Counted from the first letter of the stretch, positions 1-11,389 are shown. The stretch: DNA of 64,000 nt from Apodemus sylvaticus (GCF_947179515.1 NC_067491.1:11590027-11654026); one strand, 5' to 3'. Notes: generated from the sequence alone by a model not told the origin. A program made the numbers and translations.

Positions 1-143
1 CCTGACAATGGAGTGTTCTAGGGAAGTGTCTCCAGTGTCTAATCATTCAACTATGCATCCTATTTAAACTGCAGTTTCCAGATTAATGGGTCAGGGGTGG
101 GGCTAAATATTCTGTATTTTTAAACAGTTTAAGTTGTTTTTTA

Positions 144-315
144 ATGTGTGATTGTGTGTATATGTGGAGCACAGGCCATAGCAAATGTGTGGAGACCAGA
201 GAGTAGCCTGTAGAAGCCAGTTCTATCATTCCCCGATGTGGGGGTCCTGGGACTCGAGCTCAGATCACCAGGCTTGGCCTCAAGCCCCTACCCCTGCTGA
301 GTCATATCCCAAGCC
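144..315 (-). mobile_element. B3-type SINE
   Basis: Antisense tRNA-derived SINE with recognisable wording: gtgtggagaccagagagtag, tcctgggactcgagctcag and an aged ending in place of ccgctgagccatctc. Confidence 0.6.
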
Positions 316-840
316 CAGGATTCTAACAAGCCCCTAGTGAAGCTATTGCTGCTGATCACATTTTGAGTGACAAGATTTCAAAGTAACTTTGCTTTTTAAT
401 AATTTGGAAATTGAAGCTGGAAGGGTTAAGTTTTCACTGCAGTCCAGGGAAAAACTCGCCTAGGGCCACCACACCACTGAGCCTCCAGATCAGCATTTGG
501 TGTTTCTAAGTGTGTGGGGTTCCACACATCCCTTCACAAAGGCTGGTTAATGCTTCCTGGCCTGGAGGAACTGCTCTTTGTGCCACGGTTGCTTCCCGTG
601 TGCTCTGTCTCCTACCATCCTTGTAGCAAATTAATGAACAGCTTCCATTCCATCTCCTTTAGGATGGAAGTGTTCTGCCTGCCCCAGCCCTGATGTGCCT
701 GGTGCCTGGTGTAATCCCAGGCACCTGACCGATGACTGATTTGAATTGAATCAAGATGAATTGACTGACTTCATTAGAGCAACAGGGAGATGACCTGATT
801 TTGTCTATTTAAAACTATGTGTTTCCTCTTTAAGAGGATC

Positions 841-1317
841 TTCTTCTTCTTCTTCTTCTTCTTCTTCTTCTTCTTCTTCTTCTTCTTCTTCTTCTTCTTC
901 TTCTTCTTCTCCTTCTCCTTCTCCTTCTCCTTCTCCTTCTCCTTCTCCTTCTCCTTCTCCTTCTCCTTCTCCTTCTCCTTCTCCTTCTCCTTCTCCTCCT
1001 CCTCCTCCTCCTCCTCCTCCTCCTCCTCCTCCTCCTCCTCCTCCTCCTCCTCCTCCTCCTCCTTCTCCTTCTCCTCCTTCTCGTCCTCCTCCTCCTCCTC
1101 CTCCTCCTCCTCCTCCTCCTCCTCCTCCTCTTCCTCCTCCCCCTTCTCCTTCTCCTTCTCCTCCTTCTCTTCTCCTCCTCTTCCTCCTCCTCTTCTTCCT
1201 CCTCCTCTTCCTTCTCATTCTCTTCCTTCTCCTCCTCTTCCTCCTCCTCTTTCTTCTCCTTTTCCTCCTCCTCCTCTTCCTTCTCCTCTCCTTCCTCCTC
1301 CTTCTCCTCCTCCTTTT
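841..1317. repeat. Pyrimidine tract (TTC)n-(TTCTCC)n-(CTC)n
   Basis: About 477 bp with essentially only C and T on the + strand. It moves from TTC to TTCTCC hexamers to CTC, then to an irregular mix. Long frames on both strands here are repeat artefacts. Confidence 0.98.
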
Positions 1318-1475
1318 CATATATCCAAATCCAAGGTTCTGCTGTCAGTAATTGCCAGCTCATTTCCAGACTTAACCTCTTTTAAGTCATATTCACTTAG
1401 GATGCAAGAGACGAGGTAATAAAGATTCAGGGAGGGGGAAACATCAAAGCAGCTCTTTTCATAAAAATTACTTCT

Positions 1476-1650
1476 GGTTTTAATTATTTGTCTGTGTCTG
1501 TAGCGGTGCGAGCATGTGTTGCAGGTGCCTGTGGAGGCCAGAGGCATGGAATTCCCCTGCAGCTGGTGTTTCAGACCCTTGGGAACCACCCAGGGAGAGG
1601 CTGGCACTTGAACCCCAATCCTCCTAACTTCTGCACCATCTCTTCAGCCT
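1476..1650 (-). mobile_element. B3 SINE
   Basis: Antisense B3 wording: gtgcctgtggaggccagagg, then gctggcacttgaacc and caccatctcttcagcc. Confidence 0.7.
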
Positions 1651-1969
1651 CGAGTATGAAACAAATTCTGTCTATAATAATAGGACTTTAGCAACCATTT
1701 CCTCTTGAAGGATTTTATGCTGGGAGCTAAAGGGAAGGCATTTCTGTATGTTTTGACAGACTCAAGCCTGTTCCCTTCTACAAATCCGAATTAGTCTTGA
1801 GTCGTCAATAAAATATGCAAATCTGCAATCTCACTTAGCATATTTGTCTCCTAGCAGGGTTTGAATAAATTGCTGTATCAGTCACAGCGTTGAGTGAATG
1901 AACTTGAATGCTATTCTTCATTGTCTCCTTCCTCTGTTGTATTCTGCCGTTACATATTTGATAGCTTTA

Positions 1970-2470
1970 TTATGTATAATTCACATACCATTCCGCTCAC
2001 GCACTAAAAGTCTACAGTTGGCATTTAGTACATCCAGAGAACCATGTGCCCATCACTACAGCCAATTTTAGAACATTTTTATTATCCCTAAAAGAAATTC
2101 TGCACCCCTCAGCAATTACCCTTCCAATTCTTCCACACACACCCCACCCCCCAGCACGAGACAACCACTAATGCATCTTCTGTCTCTGGATGTGTCTGTT
2201 CTTTACTTTAGATAGATGGATTCATACAACACGTAGGCTTATTTGTGACTGACTTCTTCTACATAGCATATTTCTAAGGTTCATGTGCATTGCAACATGT
2301 ATTTATATTTTGTTCCTTTCTGTGGATGAATACTATTCTAATGTATAGTTGTATGACAATCTGCCTATGTATTCAATGACTGGTAGATATTTCTTTCACA
2401 TTGTTGCTGTGAATAGAGCTGCTATAACTATTCTTATTTTCATTCTTCCTATATACATACCTAGGAAATT
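1970..2470 (-). mobile_element. Ancient L1 3' end, antisense
   Basis: Resembles the old mammalian L1M 3' region in reverse: ataattcacataccat, a decayed block matching ggaatcatacaatatgtggc, and gctgctataac near tacctagga. It resumes at 3199-3345. Confidence 0.65.
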
Positions 2471-2484
2471 TTTTTTCTAAGCCT

Positions 2485-2946
2485 GTGAGCATGTATGTGT
2501 ATATGTATGTATGCATGTGTGTACATATGCATGTGTGTGCATGTGTGTACATATGCATGTGTATACATATGCATGTGTGTGCATATGCATGTGTGTGCAT
2601 GTGTGTATGCATATGTGTAGATGCATATGCATGTGTGTGCATGTGTGTGCATATGCATGTGTATGTGCATGTATGTGTACATATGCATGTGCGTGCATGT
2701 GTGTGCATGTGCGTGCATATGCATGTGTATGTGCATGTGTGCATATGCGTGTTTGTGTTCATGTGTGTATGTGTATGCATCCGTGTGTGCATGTGTGTGT
2801 ATGTGCATGTGTGCATATGCATGTTTGTGTTCATGTGTGTATGTGTATGCATCAGTGTGTGCATGTGTGTACATGTGCATGTGTGTATATATGCATGTGT
2901 GTATATATGCATGTGTGTGCATACATGTGTGTGTGTGTGTGTGTGT
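2485..2946. repeat. TG/CATG tract with 72-bp duplication
   Basis: About 460 bp of interrupted TG, GCATATGCATGTG and GTAT units, including two copies of a 72-bp block at roughly 2729-2872. Confidence 0.95.
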
Positions 2947-2999
2947 AGTCTGTATGCATTTAGACCCAACCGAACCATCACCTATCACCCTCCACCCAA

Positions 3000-3196
3000 T
3001 TCTTTTGAGCCAGGGCCTCTACTGAACCCAGAGCTGGCTGTTCTTAGCACATGTCCAGTCTCCACACCCCCACTGTATGAAGGTTGCAGGTGTGCATGGC
3101 CACATTCTGGTTTTCACATGTAGTGGGGTGTAGACTCAGGTCCCTCCTGCTTGTACTCTGAAGTGCTGTTACCCACCGAGCTACTGCCCCAGCCCA
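3000..3196 (-). mobile_element. B4-like SINE
   Basis: Antisense wording such as gagccagggcctctactgaacccagagctgg and an ending resembling cccaccgagctactgcccca. Diverged. Confidence 0.5.
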
Positions 3197-3198
3197 GA

Positions 3199-3345
3199 GT
3201 CTTAGAATAACATCATGTTTCACAACTGTTTACGAAGTGACTATTCCACTTTATACTCCTGCCAACAGCATGTGAGGGTTCCAGTTTGTCCACATTCCTC
3301 CTAGCGCTTGCTGTCAGTGAGTGAGAGCCGGTTTCTCATTGTCTT
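3199..3345 (-). mobile_element. Ancient L1 3' end, continuation
   Basis: Continues the element at 1970-2470: ttatactcctgccaacagc, gagggttccagtttgtccac and ggtttctcattgtctt match the next part of L1M in reverse. Confidence 0.6.
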
Positions 3346-3349
3346 TTTT

Positions 3350-3515
3350 GTTAAGATTCATTTATTTTTATTTCATGTGTATGAATGTTTTTACTCTGTG
3401 TCTGAGAACCATGTTATGCAGTACCCACAGAGGCCAGAAGAGGGCATCAGATCCCCCCCAACTGGCGTTAACAGATGGTTGGGAGCCAACATATAGGTGC
3501 TCTAAACCAAACCTA
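3350..3515 (-). mobile_element. B3 SINE, old
   Basis: Antisense: cacagaggccagaagagggc, then a decayed block ending gggagccaacatataggtgc. Confidence 0.65.
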
Positions 3516-3997
3516 TATATCCTTTGCAAAAGCAACAAGTGCTTATAACTGCAGAGTCACCTGTAGCCCATTCTTGTTATCTTTTTGCTCTGTGTTTCCC
3601 TGATAACCAAGGATCTCCAGCATGTTTTGATAACAACGCCCCCAACCACGTCTTTGTCCTCAGAAGCTCCTCTCTTCTAACCAAGCAATTTGAATTATTG
3701 AGTTTCAGTTCTTTACATATTCTAGACTCAAGTCTCTTTACAAACACTTTTCTCATTCTGGTTGTCCTTTCAGCTTTTTTAGTAATGTTTTGTGAATCAT
3801 TGAAAATCATCAGTTTGGATGGAACCCAGTTTAACATCTCTTGGTGCTTCCTCAGGTGCTTCTGGTGTCACGTGCAGGACGCCCGTGTCTAATCCGACGC
3901 GTGATCTTCTTTGGAGTCTTGCACTCATAGGTCACAGGCCTAAGCCTTTAACCAGTGTTGAACTAACAGAGCTGTGTTCTTCTTGTGCATTCTCAAG

Positions 3998-4219
3998 TGC
4001 TGTGATCTTGGCTACCATGCAAGTCTGAACAGAGCCCTCAGAACGTACCTCTCGGCAGAGTACAACCTTGAAACCTCCAGACACGAAGGCTTAGACATCA
4101 TTGAAAACGCGGTGGACAATTTGGAGCCCAGGAATGACAAGCAGAGGTTCATGGAGATGTACCCCGCGGCGTTCTGCCCACCAATGAAATTCGAGTTTCA
4201 GTCTCACATGGGTGATGAG
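3998..4219 (+). CDS. Srgap1: Srgap1 exon A: end of F-BAR domain
   Basis: This exon has 222 nt (74 codons) and enters and leaves in phase 0. It encodes CCDLGYHASLNRALRT through QSHMGDE, the last helices of the F-BAR membrane-binding domain and the start of its extension. In the srGAP family this domain forms an antiparallel dimer that binds acidic membranes with inverse curvature and drives filopodium-like protrusions. The acceptor is a pyrimidine-rich run ending in CAAG at 3997. The donor is gtcagt at 4220, a GT donor with a non-consensus third base. Reading on upstream in the same frame runs into the polypyrimidine tract and not into a conserved protein, which sets the 5' edge. The exon length is a multiple of three, so skipping would keep frame but break the F-BAR fold. 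Confidence 0.95.
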
Positions 4220-4292
4220 GTCAGTAACTGAGTTTTCTTTTTCAGTGAGTCGGTTGTCTTTTCAGATGTCATTTAGTATGTATAATAGAATA

Positions 4293-4397
4293 CATTTTTT
4301 GAGACAGAGCCTCTTGTAGGCCATAATGACCTTAGGCTCACTCTATAGCTTTGGCTGCCCTTGAACTCCTGATCCTCCTGTCCTCCAGCTGCTGAGA
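4293..4397 (-). mobile_element. B1 SINE, old
   Basis: Antisense 7SL-derived B1: tttgagacagagcctcttgt, then ccttgaactcctgatcc and gctgagatta. Confidence 0.65.
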
Positions 4398-4460
4398 TTA
4401 TTCTGTAAACTACCATATTCTTAAGAGTGCCTTGCACTCTTTCTTAAGAGCTAGTGTTAA

Positions 4461-4736
4461 GTGTGTGTGAACATGTATGTACATGTGTGTGCATGTATGT
4501 AAACATATGCATATGTGTGTACATGTGTGTGCATGTATGCACACATGTGTGCATGTATATATATGTGTGTGCATGGGTATCCTGAAGGCAATGCCCACAG
4601 AGGTGAAAGGAAGGCATCAGGTCCCCTAGAGCTAAAGTTACAGGTGATTATGAGCTTCCGGATATGGGTGCCGGGAACGGAACTCAGTTCTCTGCTACAG
4701 TAGTATACTCCTAATCCCTGAGCCATCTCTACAGCC
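4461..4736 (-). mobile_element. TG tract plus B3 SINE
   Basis: A TG/CATG run at 4461-4576 is followed by an antisense B3 with gaaaggaaggcatcaggtcc and tccctgagccatctctacag. Confidence 0.75.
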
Positions 4737-4896
4737 CTGCCATATATTCTTTATATGAATTTAAGTTTTTATCCTGTTTTACAAAAGGGAAAAAAAGAAA
4801 GAAAATAAAATTATTTTAACTGATCATGAATTATACTGACATAGGTTATCTATGATCAGAGGAAACCAGAGCAAAAATGAATAGAACATGTTACCG

Positions 4897-4984
4897 ATGA
4901 TAGATAGATAGATAGATAGATAGACAGACAGATGATAGATAAATAGATAGATAGATAGACAGATGATACATAGATAATAGATAG
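4897..4984. repeat. (GATA)n with GACA units
   Basis: About 88 bp of GATA repeats broken by GACA and GATGATA. Confidence 0.95.
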
Positions 4985-5074
4985 GTTGTGAGCCACTGTG
5001 TGGTTGCCGGGAATTGAACTCAGGACCTGGAAGAGCAGTCAGTGCTCTTAACTGCTGAGCCATCTCTCCAGCCC
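4985..5074 (-). mobile_element. B2 SINE fragment
   Basis: Antisense head: ttgtgagccactgtgtggtt, ggaattgaactcaggacc, ctgagccatctctccagccc. Confidence 0.9.
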
Positions 5075-5104
5075 ACCTACCGTGTTCCTAATCAGCTTTA
5101 CTAG

Positions 5105-5145
5105 TATTATTATTATTATTATTATTATTATCATTATTATTATTT
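5105..5145. repeat. (ATT)n
   Basis: 41-bp run of ATT with one ATC interruption. Confidence 0.95.
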
Positions 5146-5379
5146 AGTAGATTACTTGATGAGAAATGATGAGTCCGGATCAAGCACCCTTAATCCCAAA
5201 ATACGAAAGAGATGGCTCAGAAGTTTCAGGTTTTAAAATATTTTTGAATTTGAGATTATCAGATTATGGACACTTACCTGGTAAAGACCCTGTAATTATC
5301 CCCCGAATGCACAAGCCCCCAAATCTGGAGCATTTCAGGTAGGTGCAGTTCTTACACAGACATGAGATTTTTGTTTGTC

Positions 5380-5476
5380 TTTGAGACAGTATCTCGCTAT
5401 ACAGCCCAGGCTAACCTTGAACTCCCGCCCCAGCCTCCCAAGTGCCGAAATTACAGATATATGCCAACACACGGCC
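5380..5476 (-). mobile_element. B1 SINE, old
   Basis: Antisense: tttgagacagtatctcgcta, cccaggctaaccttgaactc, cctcccaagtgccgaaatta. Confidence 0.75.
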
Positions 5477-6110
5477 AGAATAACATAATGTCAACAAGCT
5501 CAATCGTCATCCTGCCCTCCACCATCTCTCCAAATCAAGTAGTCACTGTTTTGTTCCCCATTGTGGATGATACACTCTGGACAGTAAAAGTCACAGGCTG
5601 GCCTTCAGGCAGATGTTAATAGTTTGTTACTGTTACATTAATGAAGCGTTCAGATTCCCTTTTTTACCACCTTCTCTGCTAGAGAGCAGTCACCTCTGTT
5701 TGGACTTTGGACGTGCCATGGGAAGGAGTGTTCTATGGGAAGTAGGATAAAAAGGAAGCGCTTGTTTCCTGTGCAGTTTTAATGATACCTTCATTTTGAC
5801 CAAATCTATCATTGAAGTCTTGGCCAGTATTTCTTCTTCCAACCACTGAGATAATCTGCCTCATGACGTCTGTGGCAAATCGTGGGATTTAGCTGGTACC
5901 GGCTGGGAGCCGTGGTTGAACGATGCTTGAGCTTTTTTGACTGCTCTGTATCTTAAACATGGTCTCAGTTCATGCTCTCAGCCCCGTGACCAGGAAGTCA
6001 AACAGCTTGGGTAGGAGGCACAGCTGAGACTGAGACACAACTGCCTGGCCGCAGAGCCCTGAAGCCTTTTCCTTATGCCTGTACAATCCACCTGGATCAT
6101 CCTTTGCCCC

Positions 6111-6184
6111 TTGCCCTCTGCCCTCTAACCCTTGCCCTCTGCCCTCTGACCCTTGCCCTCTGCCCTCTGACCCTTGCCCTCTGC
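6111..6184. repeat. 21-bp minisatellite, 3.5 copies
   Basis: The unit ttgccctctgccctctgacc repeats at 21-bp spacing from 6111, 6132, 6153 and 6174. Confidence 0.95.
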
Positions 6185-6380
6185 ACAGTGGTCATCAGGA
6201 TTCCAAAAGTAAGGTGTTCACATCAGCTCTCAGTCTCAGGCCTCGCTGCCCTCAGAGCAGAGCTTCCTGCAGCTGCTGCCTTCCCCCAAGAGCGCCAGGC
6301 CATAGCCGCAGTCTCTGCTGCTGCCGTTGCCCAAGTCTGTTTAAAAGCCAAGCTTCAAGGTAGCTGTTGAAAGTAAAGGC

Positions 6381-6492
6381 ATAGCCAGGCCCGGAGACAT
6401 ATGTCTGCCCAGCACTCAGGAAGCAGAAATGGGAAGTGTTTGAGTTTAAAGTCAGCCTGGGCTACATAATAAGATCTGGTCTCAAAAAAAAA
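6381..6492 (+). mobile_element. B1 SINE with A tail
   Basis: Sense: catagccaggcccggagac, gcccagcactcaggaagcag, gtcagcctgggctacataa, then poly(A). Confidence 0.75.
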
Positions 6493-6564
6493 ACTAACCA
6501 AAAAGAATAGTTATAACTGGAACAGTGGGAATCAAGAGAGTTGACTTGACTCCCACATGTCATG

Positions 6565-6890
6565 CCTGGGCTTAAGTATGAGACCAGGGCTTGGTAGGCA
6601 ATGATTTCCAGAACCCATTTAAAAAGACAGGCCTGGCAGACTTGTTAGCCCCATGGTTAAGGGTGGAAACGGGGTGGTTGGACAAAGAACGGCAGGTTCA
6701 GGGTCGTGCCCGCCCGCCAGCCAGCCAGCCAGCAATTCTAGCCGACACAATAAGCTCTGGGTTCAGTGAGAGACCATCTCAAAGCAATCTGGAAAGCAAT
6801 AGACACCCCAAGTTGACTACCGCACCCTGCGTGCACACAACCAGGAGGACACACGCAAACATAGATAGACATATGTTCACACCCAAAACC
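6565..6890 (+). mobile_element. B4 SINE
   Basis: Sense, diverged: aataagctctgggttcagtg, gagaccatctcaaagcaa and a CA-rich tail. The middle contains CCAG repeats. Confidence 0.55.
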
Positions 6891-6963
6891 AATTAATAAG
6901 ACTTGTGCGTCTGAGGCTGGCCGGTGGTGCCTGTCCTAACTGCACTGTCTCCTTCTGTGTTAG

Positions 6964-7065
6964 GTGTGTCAGGTCAGCGCCCAGCAGCCTGTCCAGGCAG
7001 AGCTCATGCTAAGGAACCAACAACTGCAGTCCCGACTGGCCACACTCAAGATCGAGAGCGAGGAG
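6964..7065 (+). CDS. Srgap1: Srgap1 exon B: F-BAR extension helix
   Basis: This exon has 102 nt (34 codons), phase 0 to 0. It encodes VCQVSAQQPVQAELM and then a glutamine/leucine-rich amphipathic stretch (QQLQSRLATLKIESEE) typical of the coiled C-terminal extension of the srGAP F-BAR. The acceptor TTAG ends at 6963 and the donor gtacgt starts at 7066. It joins exon A exactly at E-V (GDE|VCQV), the order expected for srGAP1. The reading frame continues past the donor for about 110 nt, but that stretch is intron: its codons have no family resemblance and a good donor lies at the conserved edge. Confidence 0.95.
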
Positions 7066-8288
7066 GTACGTATGGTCCCCGGGAGGAGGGGAGCTGGTCG
7101 CTAGGAGGAGGGGAGTGTGGACCCCAGGAGGACGGGAGCGTACTCACAGGCAGGGATCTGAACTTACACCTAAGCTAGAAGACGTTCTCACATGGACTCA
7201 ATGCCATCATCGTTCTGAAAACAGTCTCCTCACCACATCCTTCCCTTGAATCATGGTTCCTACAAGACTCTTCATAGAGGATAGATGTGAGCCTGCGGCA
7301 GGCCTCTCTGACTGGGTACTCTACCAGAGCTGACTGCGTGTCCATGAAAACACAGTTTGTCTTCTTAAACTATAGTTCATATTAATAATAGCTCCCCAGG
7401 TTTTTAGTGCAATTGTCTAAAAACATAGTCACATGCAGAATGCAATGTTTGCCTGAAAATTAGTCGGATTCAATTTCCTTCTAAAATTAGAAATACCACC
7501 ACCACCACCACCACTACCACCGTTGTCTTTCTATGGTGTCTAAAAGTTTGATACTAAATGTGGCATTGGTTATGAAATTTGTGTAAAAACAATATCACCT
7601 TTGAAATAGTGCTTGAATTGGGAAAGAAACATGATTATTTGCTGGCATTTAAGAGGATGAACTATAAAATGTGAATTATAAATATATGTCTATATATTGA
7701 GGCTGACATATTAAAAAGTATGAGCTATAAAATATGAATTATAAGCACGTATTGAGGCTGGAAAACAATCGTTCAATTCTGACACTTGTTTCCGCCATCA
7801 ACTGTCTCAGACTTGTGCTTCCCTAATATCAAAAGCAGGAAGTGCAGTTGTTTTCTGTCAGTCAAGACTCTCAAATGTAATTTACAGGAAGCCAGAATTA
7901 GTTGGTCAGTGTTTGTAGTGGCCTCTGCGTTCTTTGGTTTGTGCTACATGGTTGCAGGTAGGATTGAGGATATAGATCCATAACTCCCTGGGCCTACTGT
8001 GTGCCAACCCAGCCCCTGCCAGCATCCTTACCCAATGATGAAAGATCACCTCTTCGTTATCTGGGCTCAGGTATTCTGGACCAGCCATTACATCCAGGAA
8101 ATGGCATCCTCTAACTGGCCAGACTGGGTGCCATGCTGTGACTGACAGCCTCAAAAGAAGCAGTGTCGAGACAGCGTCCAGCGTGGTGGGATGTACAATC
8201 TAAAGAGCAAGCTCAGACCAACCACGCAGGTGCTGGAGCTGGGGGTGTGACTCGGTGACAGTGGTTTTGTTTCTACCTCGATCCCCAG

Positions 8289-8632
8289 TCCTGCACAGTG
8301 GTGATTTAGCCTGTGATCCCAGCGCTCAGGGGCGAGGCCAGAGGATCAGAAGTTCAAGGTCATCCCGGGGCTACCTGTTGAGTTTGGGGCCAACCTGGGA
8401 TACATTAGCCATGCATTTAAAAAGTGAAGGGGGGGGGGGACTGGGCAGTTGGCTGAGTGTTACCGAGTGCTCGTGGCACCATGTTGAGAAAGAAGTTCAG
8501 ATCCCAGCACCCACATCAGGGCTCACAATGCCAGTAGTGCCCGCTCCAGAGTCCAGTGCATTCCTCTAGCACCAAGGGCACGTCACACGCAACTGCACAT
8601 ACACTCACAAATGTAAATAAATAAGTAGTTAT
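8289..8632 (+). mobile_element. B1-type SINE followed by B3/B2-type SINE
   Basis: Bases 8289-8425 carry gtgatcccagcgctcagggg and gttcaaggtcatcccggggc. Bases 8439-8632 carry a tRNA-type head, cagatcccagcacccacatc, and an AAATAAAT tail. Confidence 0.6.
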
Positions 8633-8732
8633 GGTTTAAGAAATAAATAATAGAGCAGATTTTCAGAATTGACTCAAGTGCCCTGCTCTGTTTTTCGTTA
8701 CACTGGGGTGTTTTATCCCACAAGAAAGTTGA

Positions 8733-8838
8733 ACTGGGCCCAGAGAGAGGGCTGAGCTGCCGGGAGCACCCATTGCTCTTCCAGGGAATCCCAGTTCAGT
8801 TCCTGGAACCCATACTGGGTGGCTGTGGGTTCCACAGG

Positions 8839-8873
<35 letters not shown>

Positions 8874-9043
8874 ACTCACACACATATCTATACACACATA
8901 CACACTCACACACACATACACATGTATTCACACACATATTTGACACATACACTCACATACATATCTATACACACATACACACTCACACTCACACACATAC
9001 TCAGATACACACATGCTTAAACACACACACACACACACACACA
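8733..9043 (+). mobile_element. B2/B3-type SINE with long CA tail
   Basis: The head carries cattgctcttccagggaatc and gttcctggaacccatac. A CA/CACAT repeat fills 8840-9043. Confidence 0.75.
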
Positions 9044-9199
9044 AAGGAATTAAAGAATGCTGTGTTTCTACCCATTGTAATCTGAGCAAGGCCCACTGTT
9101 GAGTGTTGGTTTCGGTTTTGGTTTGTCTGCTCCCTTTCTTACTAGGGGAACCCAACCAGCCTTTACTCAAGATGCAGTGTGAGTTATTTCTGCATAAAA

Positions 9200-9432
9200 C
9201 AGTGGCTCTCAACCTGTGGGTTGTGAGCCCTTTGGGGGGCGGGGTCAAAGGACTTTTTCACAGGGGTAGCCTAACACTATCAGAAATCACAGACATTTAT
9301 GTTATAATTCATTATAGCAGCAAAATTCCAGTTATGACGTAGCCATAGACATAATTCTATGGTTAGGGTCACCACAGCACACAGAACTGTATTGAAGGGC
9401 CACAGCATTAGGAAGGTTGAGGGCCACCGGTG
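9200..9432 (+). mobile_element. URR1-type hAT DNA transposon
   Basis: Nonautonomous rodent hAT-Charlie element: starts cagtggctctcaacctgtgg and ends gcattaggaaggttgagggc, matching the URR1 inverted termini. No transposase. Confidence 0.85.
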
Positions 9433-9758
9433 TAAAGTCAGTCCACAAATCCACTTTCCAAAGGGCGCGTTACTCCACTGAAGTCATGACTTAGAGCTAG
9501 AGTTGCAGCTGGGCACCAAGCCATATTCACCCCCTGCAAAGTGCAGGCTCCTGGGAGATGCACGGTTTATAGGGAACTGGCAGAGGGTTTTGTTTGTTTC
9601 TTTGTTTTGCTTTGCTATGTTCTTTTTGTCATATCCTCCTGTCTTTTTACTTGCAAAATACTCTCTACTCTACGGAAAAACAGTGTGTTACACACAAGGT
9701 CAAGGCTGGCAGCCTATAGACTTACTTCATCTGGCTTCAAAGTTTTTACTTGTTTAAG

Positions 9759-9955
9759 AGAGAGAAAGAGAGAGGGGGGGGAGGGAGGGAGGGAGGGAGG
9801 GAAGGAAGGAAGGAAGGAAGGAAGGAAGGAAGGAAGGAAGGAAGGAAGGAAGGAAGGAAGGAAGGAAAAGAAAGAAAAAGGAAGAAAGGAAAAGGAAGGA
9901 AAAGGAAGGAAGGAAGGAAGAGAGGAAGGAAGGAAGGAAGGAAGGAAGAAAGAAA

Positions 9956-10035
<80 letters not shown>

Positions 10036-10039
10036 AAAA
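9759..10039. repeat. Purine tract (GGAA)n-(GAAA)n
   Basis: About 281 bp of uninterrupted purine on the + strand, first GGGA/GGAA and then GAAA. Confidence 0.98.
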
Positions 10040-10243
10040 CCTGGCACCAAGAGAAGCAAAGAGAAGTGAGACACATCATCTCTGCTCCCATGTCACTGGA
10101 CTCCCAGTTTCTGTGCCTTGGCCAGTTCTGTGTTACCTGCGTGGCTGCCGCCTCTCGGCCCGTGTGTGGATAAATTGTCTTTGCTGTACACTGCCTCATT
10201 TTAAAAACTCAGTTACTCTCCTTTTTAAAAAAAAAAAAATGGA

Positions 10244-10330
10244 AGTCTTGCTAATCATGGTGGTGATGTGACCCAGCACTTGGGAGGCAGGGGGTTTACT
10301 GTGGATTCAAGACCACATGAAATACAAGGG
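10244..10330 (+). mobile_element. B1 SINE fragment
   Basis: Weak sense match: cccagcacttgggaggcagg followed by gattcaagacca. Confidence 0.45.
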
Positions 10331-10761
10331 CAAAAAGAAAAATAAAATAAAAACTAGGATTTTTGCACAGACTTATCAATATCCTGCTCTTGAAACTTTG
10401 AAGACCTGGTCTCAGTTGTGGCATATCACTGCAGGACAGCCACGGGTGTGGCTTCCACATGTCCCTGGGCTCCGCCTCAGCACTAGGGGATTTCTGAGTT
10501 CCCCGAGGCCTGTTCTCAGTGTTAAGTTTTTACTGTCTCTGCCCTAACAAGAAGAGAGCAGGGGGTGTTTGTAAAAATGTCCTCAGCTGAAAGTAAAGGT
10601 TTGGAACGTACTTGGTTAAATTCAGACACGCAGAGGGGCTTGTGATGTCACTTCACAGCTCTACTGTCTACTGGCTAAGCTTTTTAAATGAACACACACT
10701 TCACAGTAGGGTGTGTCTTCATCCCAAGACCACATCTCCTGTCATCTTTCTCCTTATATAG

Positions 10762-10947
10762 CAACGGCTCTCAGCCTTCCTAATGCTGCGACCCTTTGAT
10801 ACAGTTCTCCATGTTGCGGTGACCCCCGAACCATAAAAATTATTTTTGTTGCTACTCCATATCTATAATTTTGCGACTGTTATGAAGTGGAATGAAAATA
10901 TCTGATACTCAGAATATCTGATGTCATGACCACAGGTTGAGAACTAA
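10762..10947 (-). mobile_element. URR1-type hAT DNA transposon
   Basis: The same element as at 9200 in reverse: ctctcagccttcctaatgct, gcggtgacccccgaaccata, ending caggttgagaac. Confidence 0.85.
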
Positions 10948-11165
10948 ATAGTATAAACACTTTCAAAACTCTTTCCCACCTGGCGGGCGTCACAGCAGCC
11001 TGTGGTCGCGTTTCTTTCATTTCCATCTTAGGGGTACGTGGTTGGGTACCGCTGCTGCTGCTCATTTCCAAAGCTAGCCTCTGGCGTGATTCCTCCTGTG
11101 TATGGTCCCCGTTGCTTACCTAGCACCCCGTTTACTGTGCACGACTGAAGAGCAAAGGAATAATG

Positions 11166-11389
11166 GGTTGGGAAATGTCTGCATGGGTAAAGCCTTAGCT
11201 GCACAGATGTGGAGACCTGGGTTCGGATGCCCAGAACTCACAGAAAGCTGGACTCAGTAACACAGTGCTCCTACTCAGAGATGGTGTGTGGAGTCAGGAC
11301 AATCTCTGGAAACTCATGGGCCAACTAACCTGATGTATGTAGCAGTGAACAAACATCTCAAACAAGGCACGAGCAGGCACACGCACATA

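Larger units (their letters stand above)
1..3997 (+). other. Intron upstream of exon A (3' part)
   Basis: This is the 3' part of an intron with no exon of this gene that I can see. It holds B3 SINEs at 144-315 and 1476-1650, a 0.48 kb pyrimidine tract, an old L1 fragment split by a TG tract and a B4-like SINE, and a B3 at 3350-3515. Bases 320-840, 1655-1955 and 3520-3990 are unique sequence with nothing I recognise. Confidence 0.85.
4220..6963 (+). other. Intron A-B (2744 bp)
   Basis: A GT-AG intron with B1, B3, B2 and B4 SINE fragments, GATA and ATT microsatellites and a 21-bp minisatellite. Bases 5480-6100 are unique sequence with nothing recognised. Confidence 0.9.

Noticed and set aside
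805..1419. Long frames of poly-Arg/Gly/Glu, poly-Phe/Ser and similar
   Set aside because: They are translations of the TTC/TTCTCC/CTC tract in different frames.
2373..3123. Long Cys/Val/Met-rich and His/Thr-rich frames
   Set aside because: They come from the TG tract; frames on both strands are open because the repeat lacks stops.
9541..10271. Lys/Glu/Arg-rich and Phe/Leu/Ser-rich frames
   Set aside because: Translation of the GGAA/GAAA purine tract.
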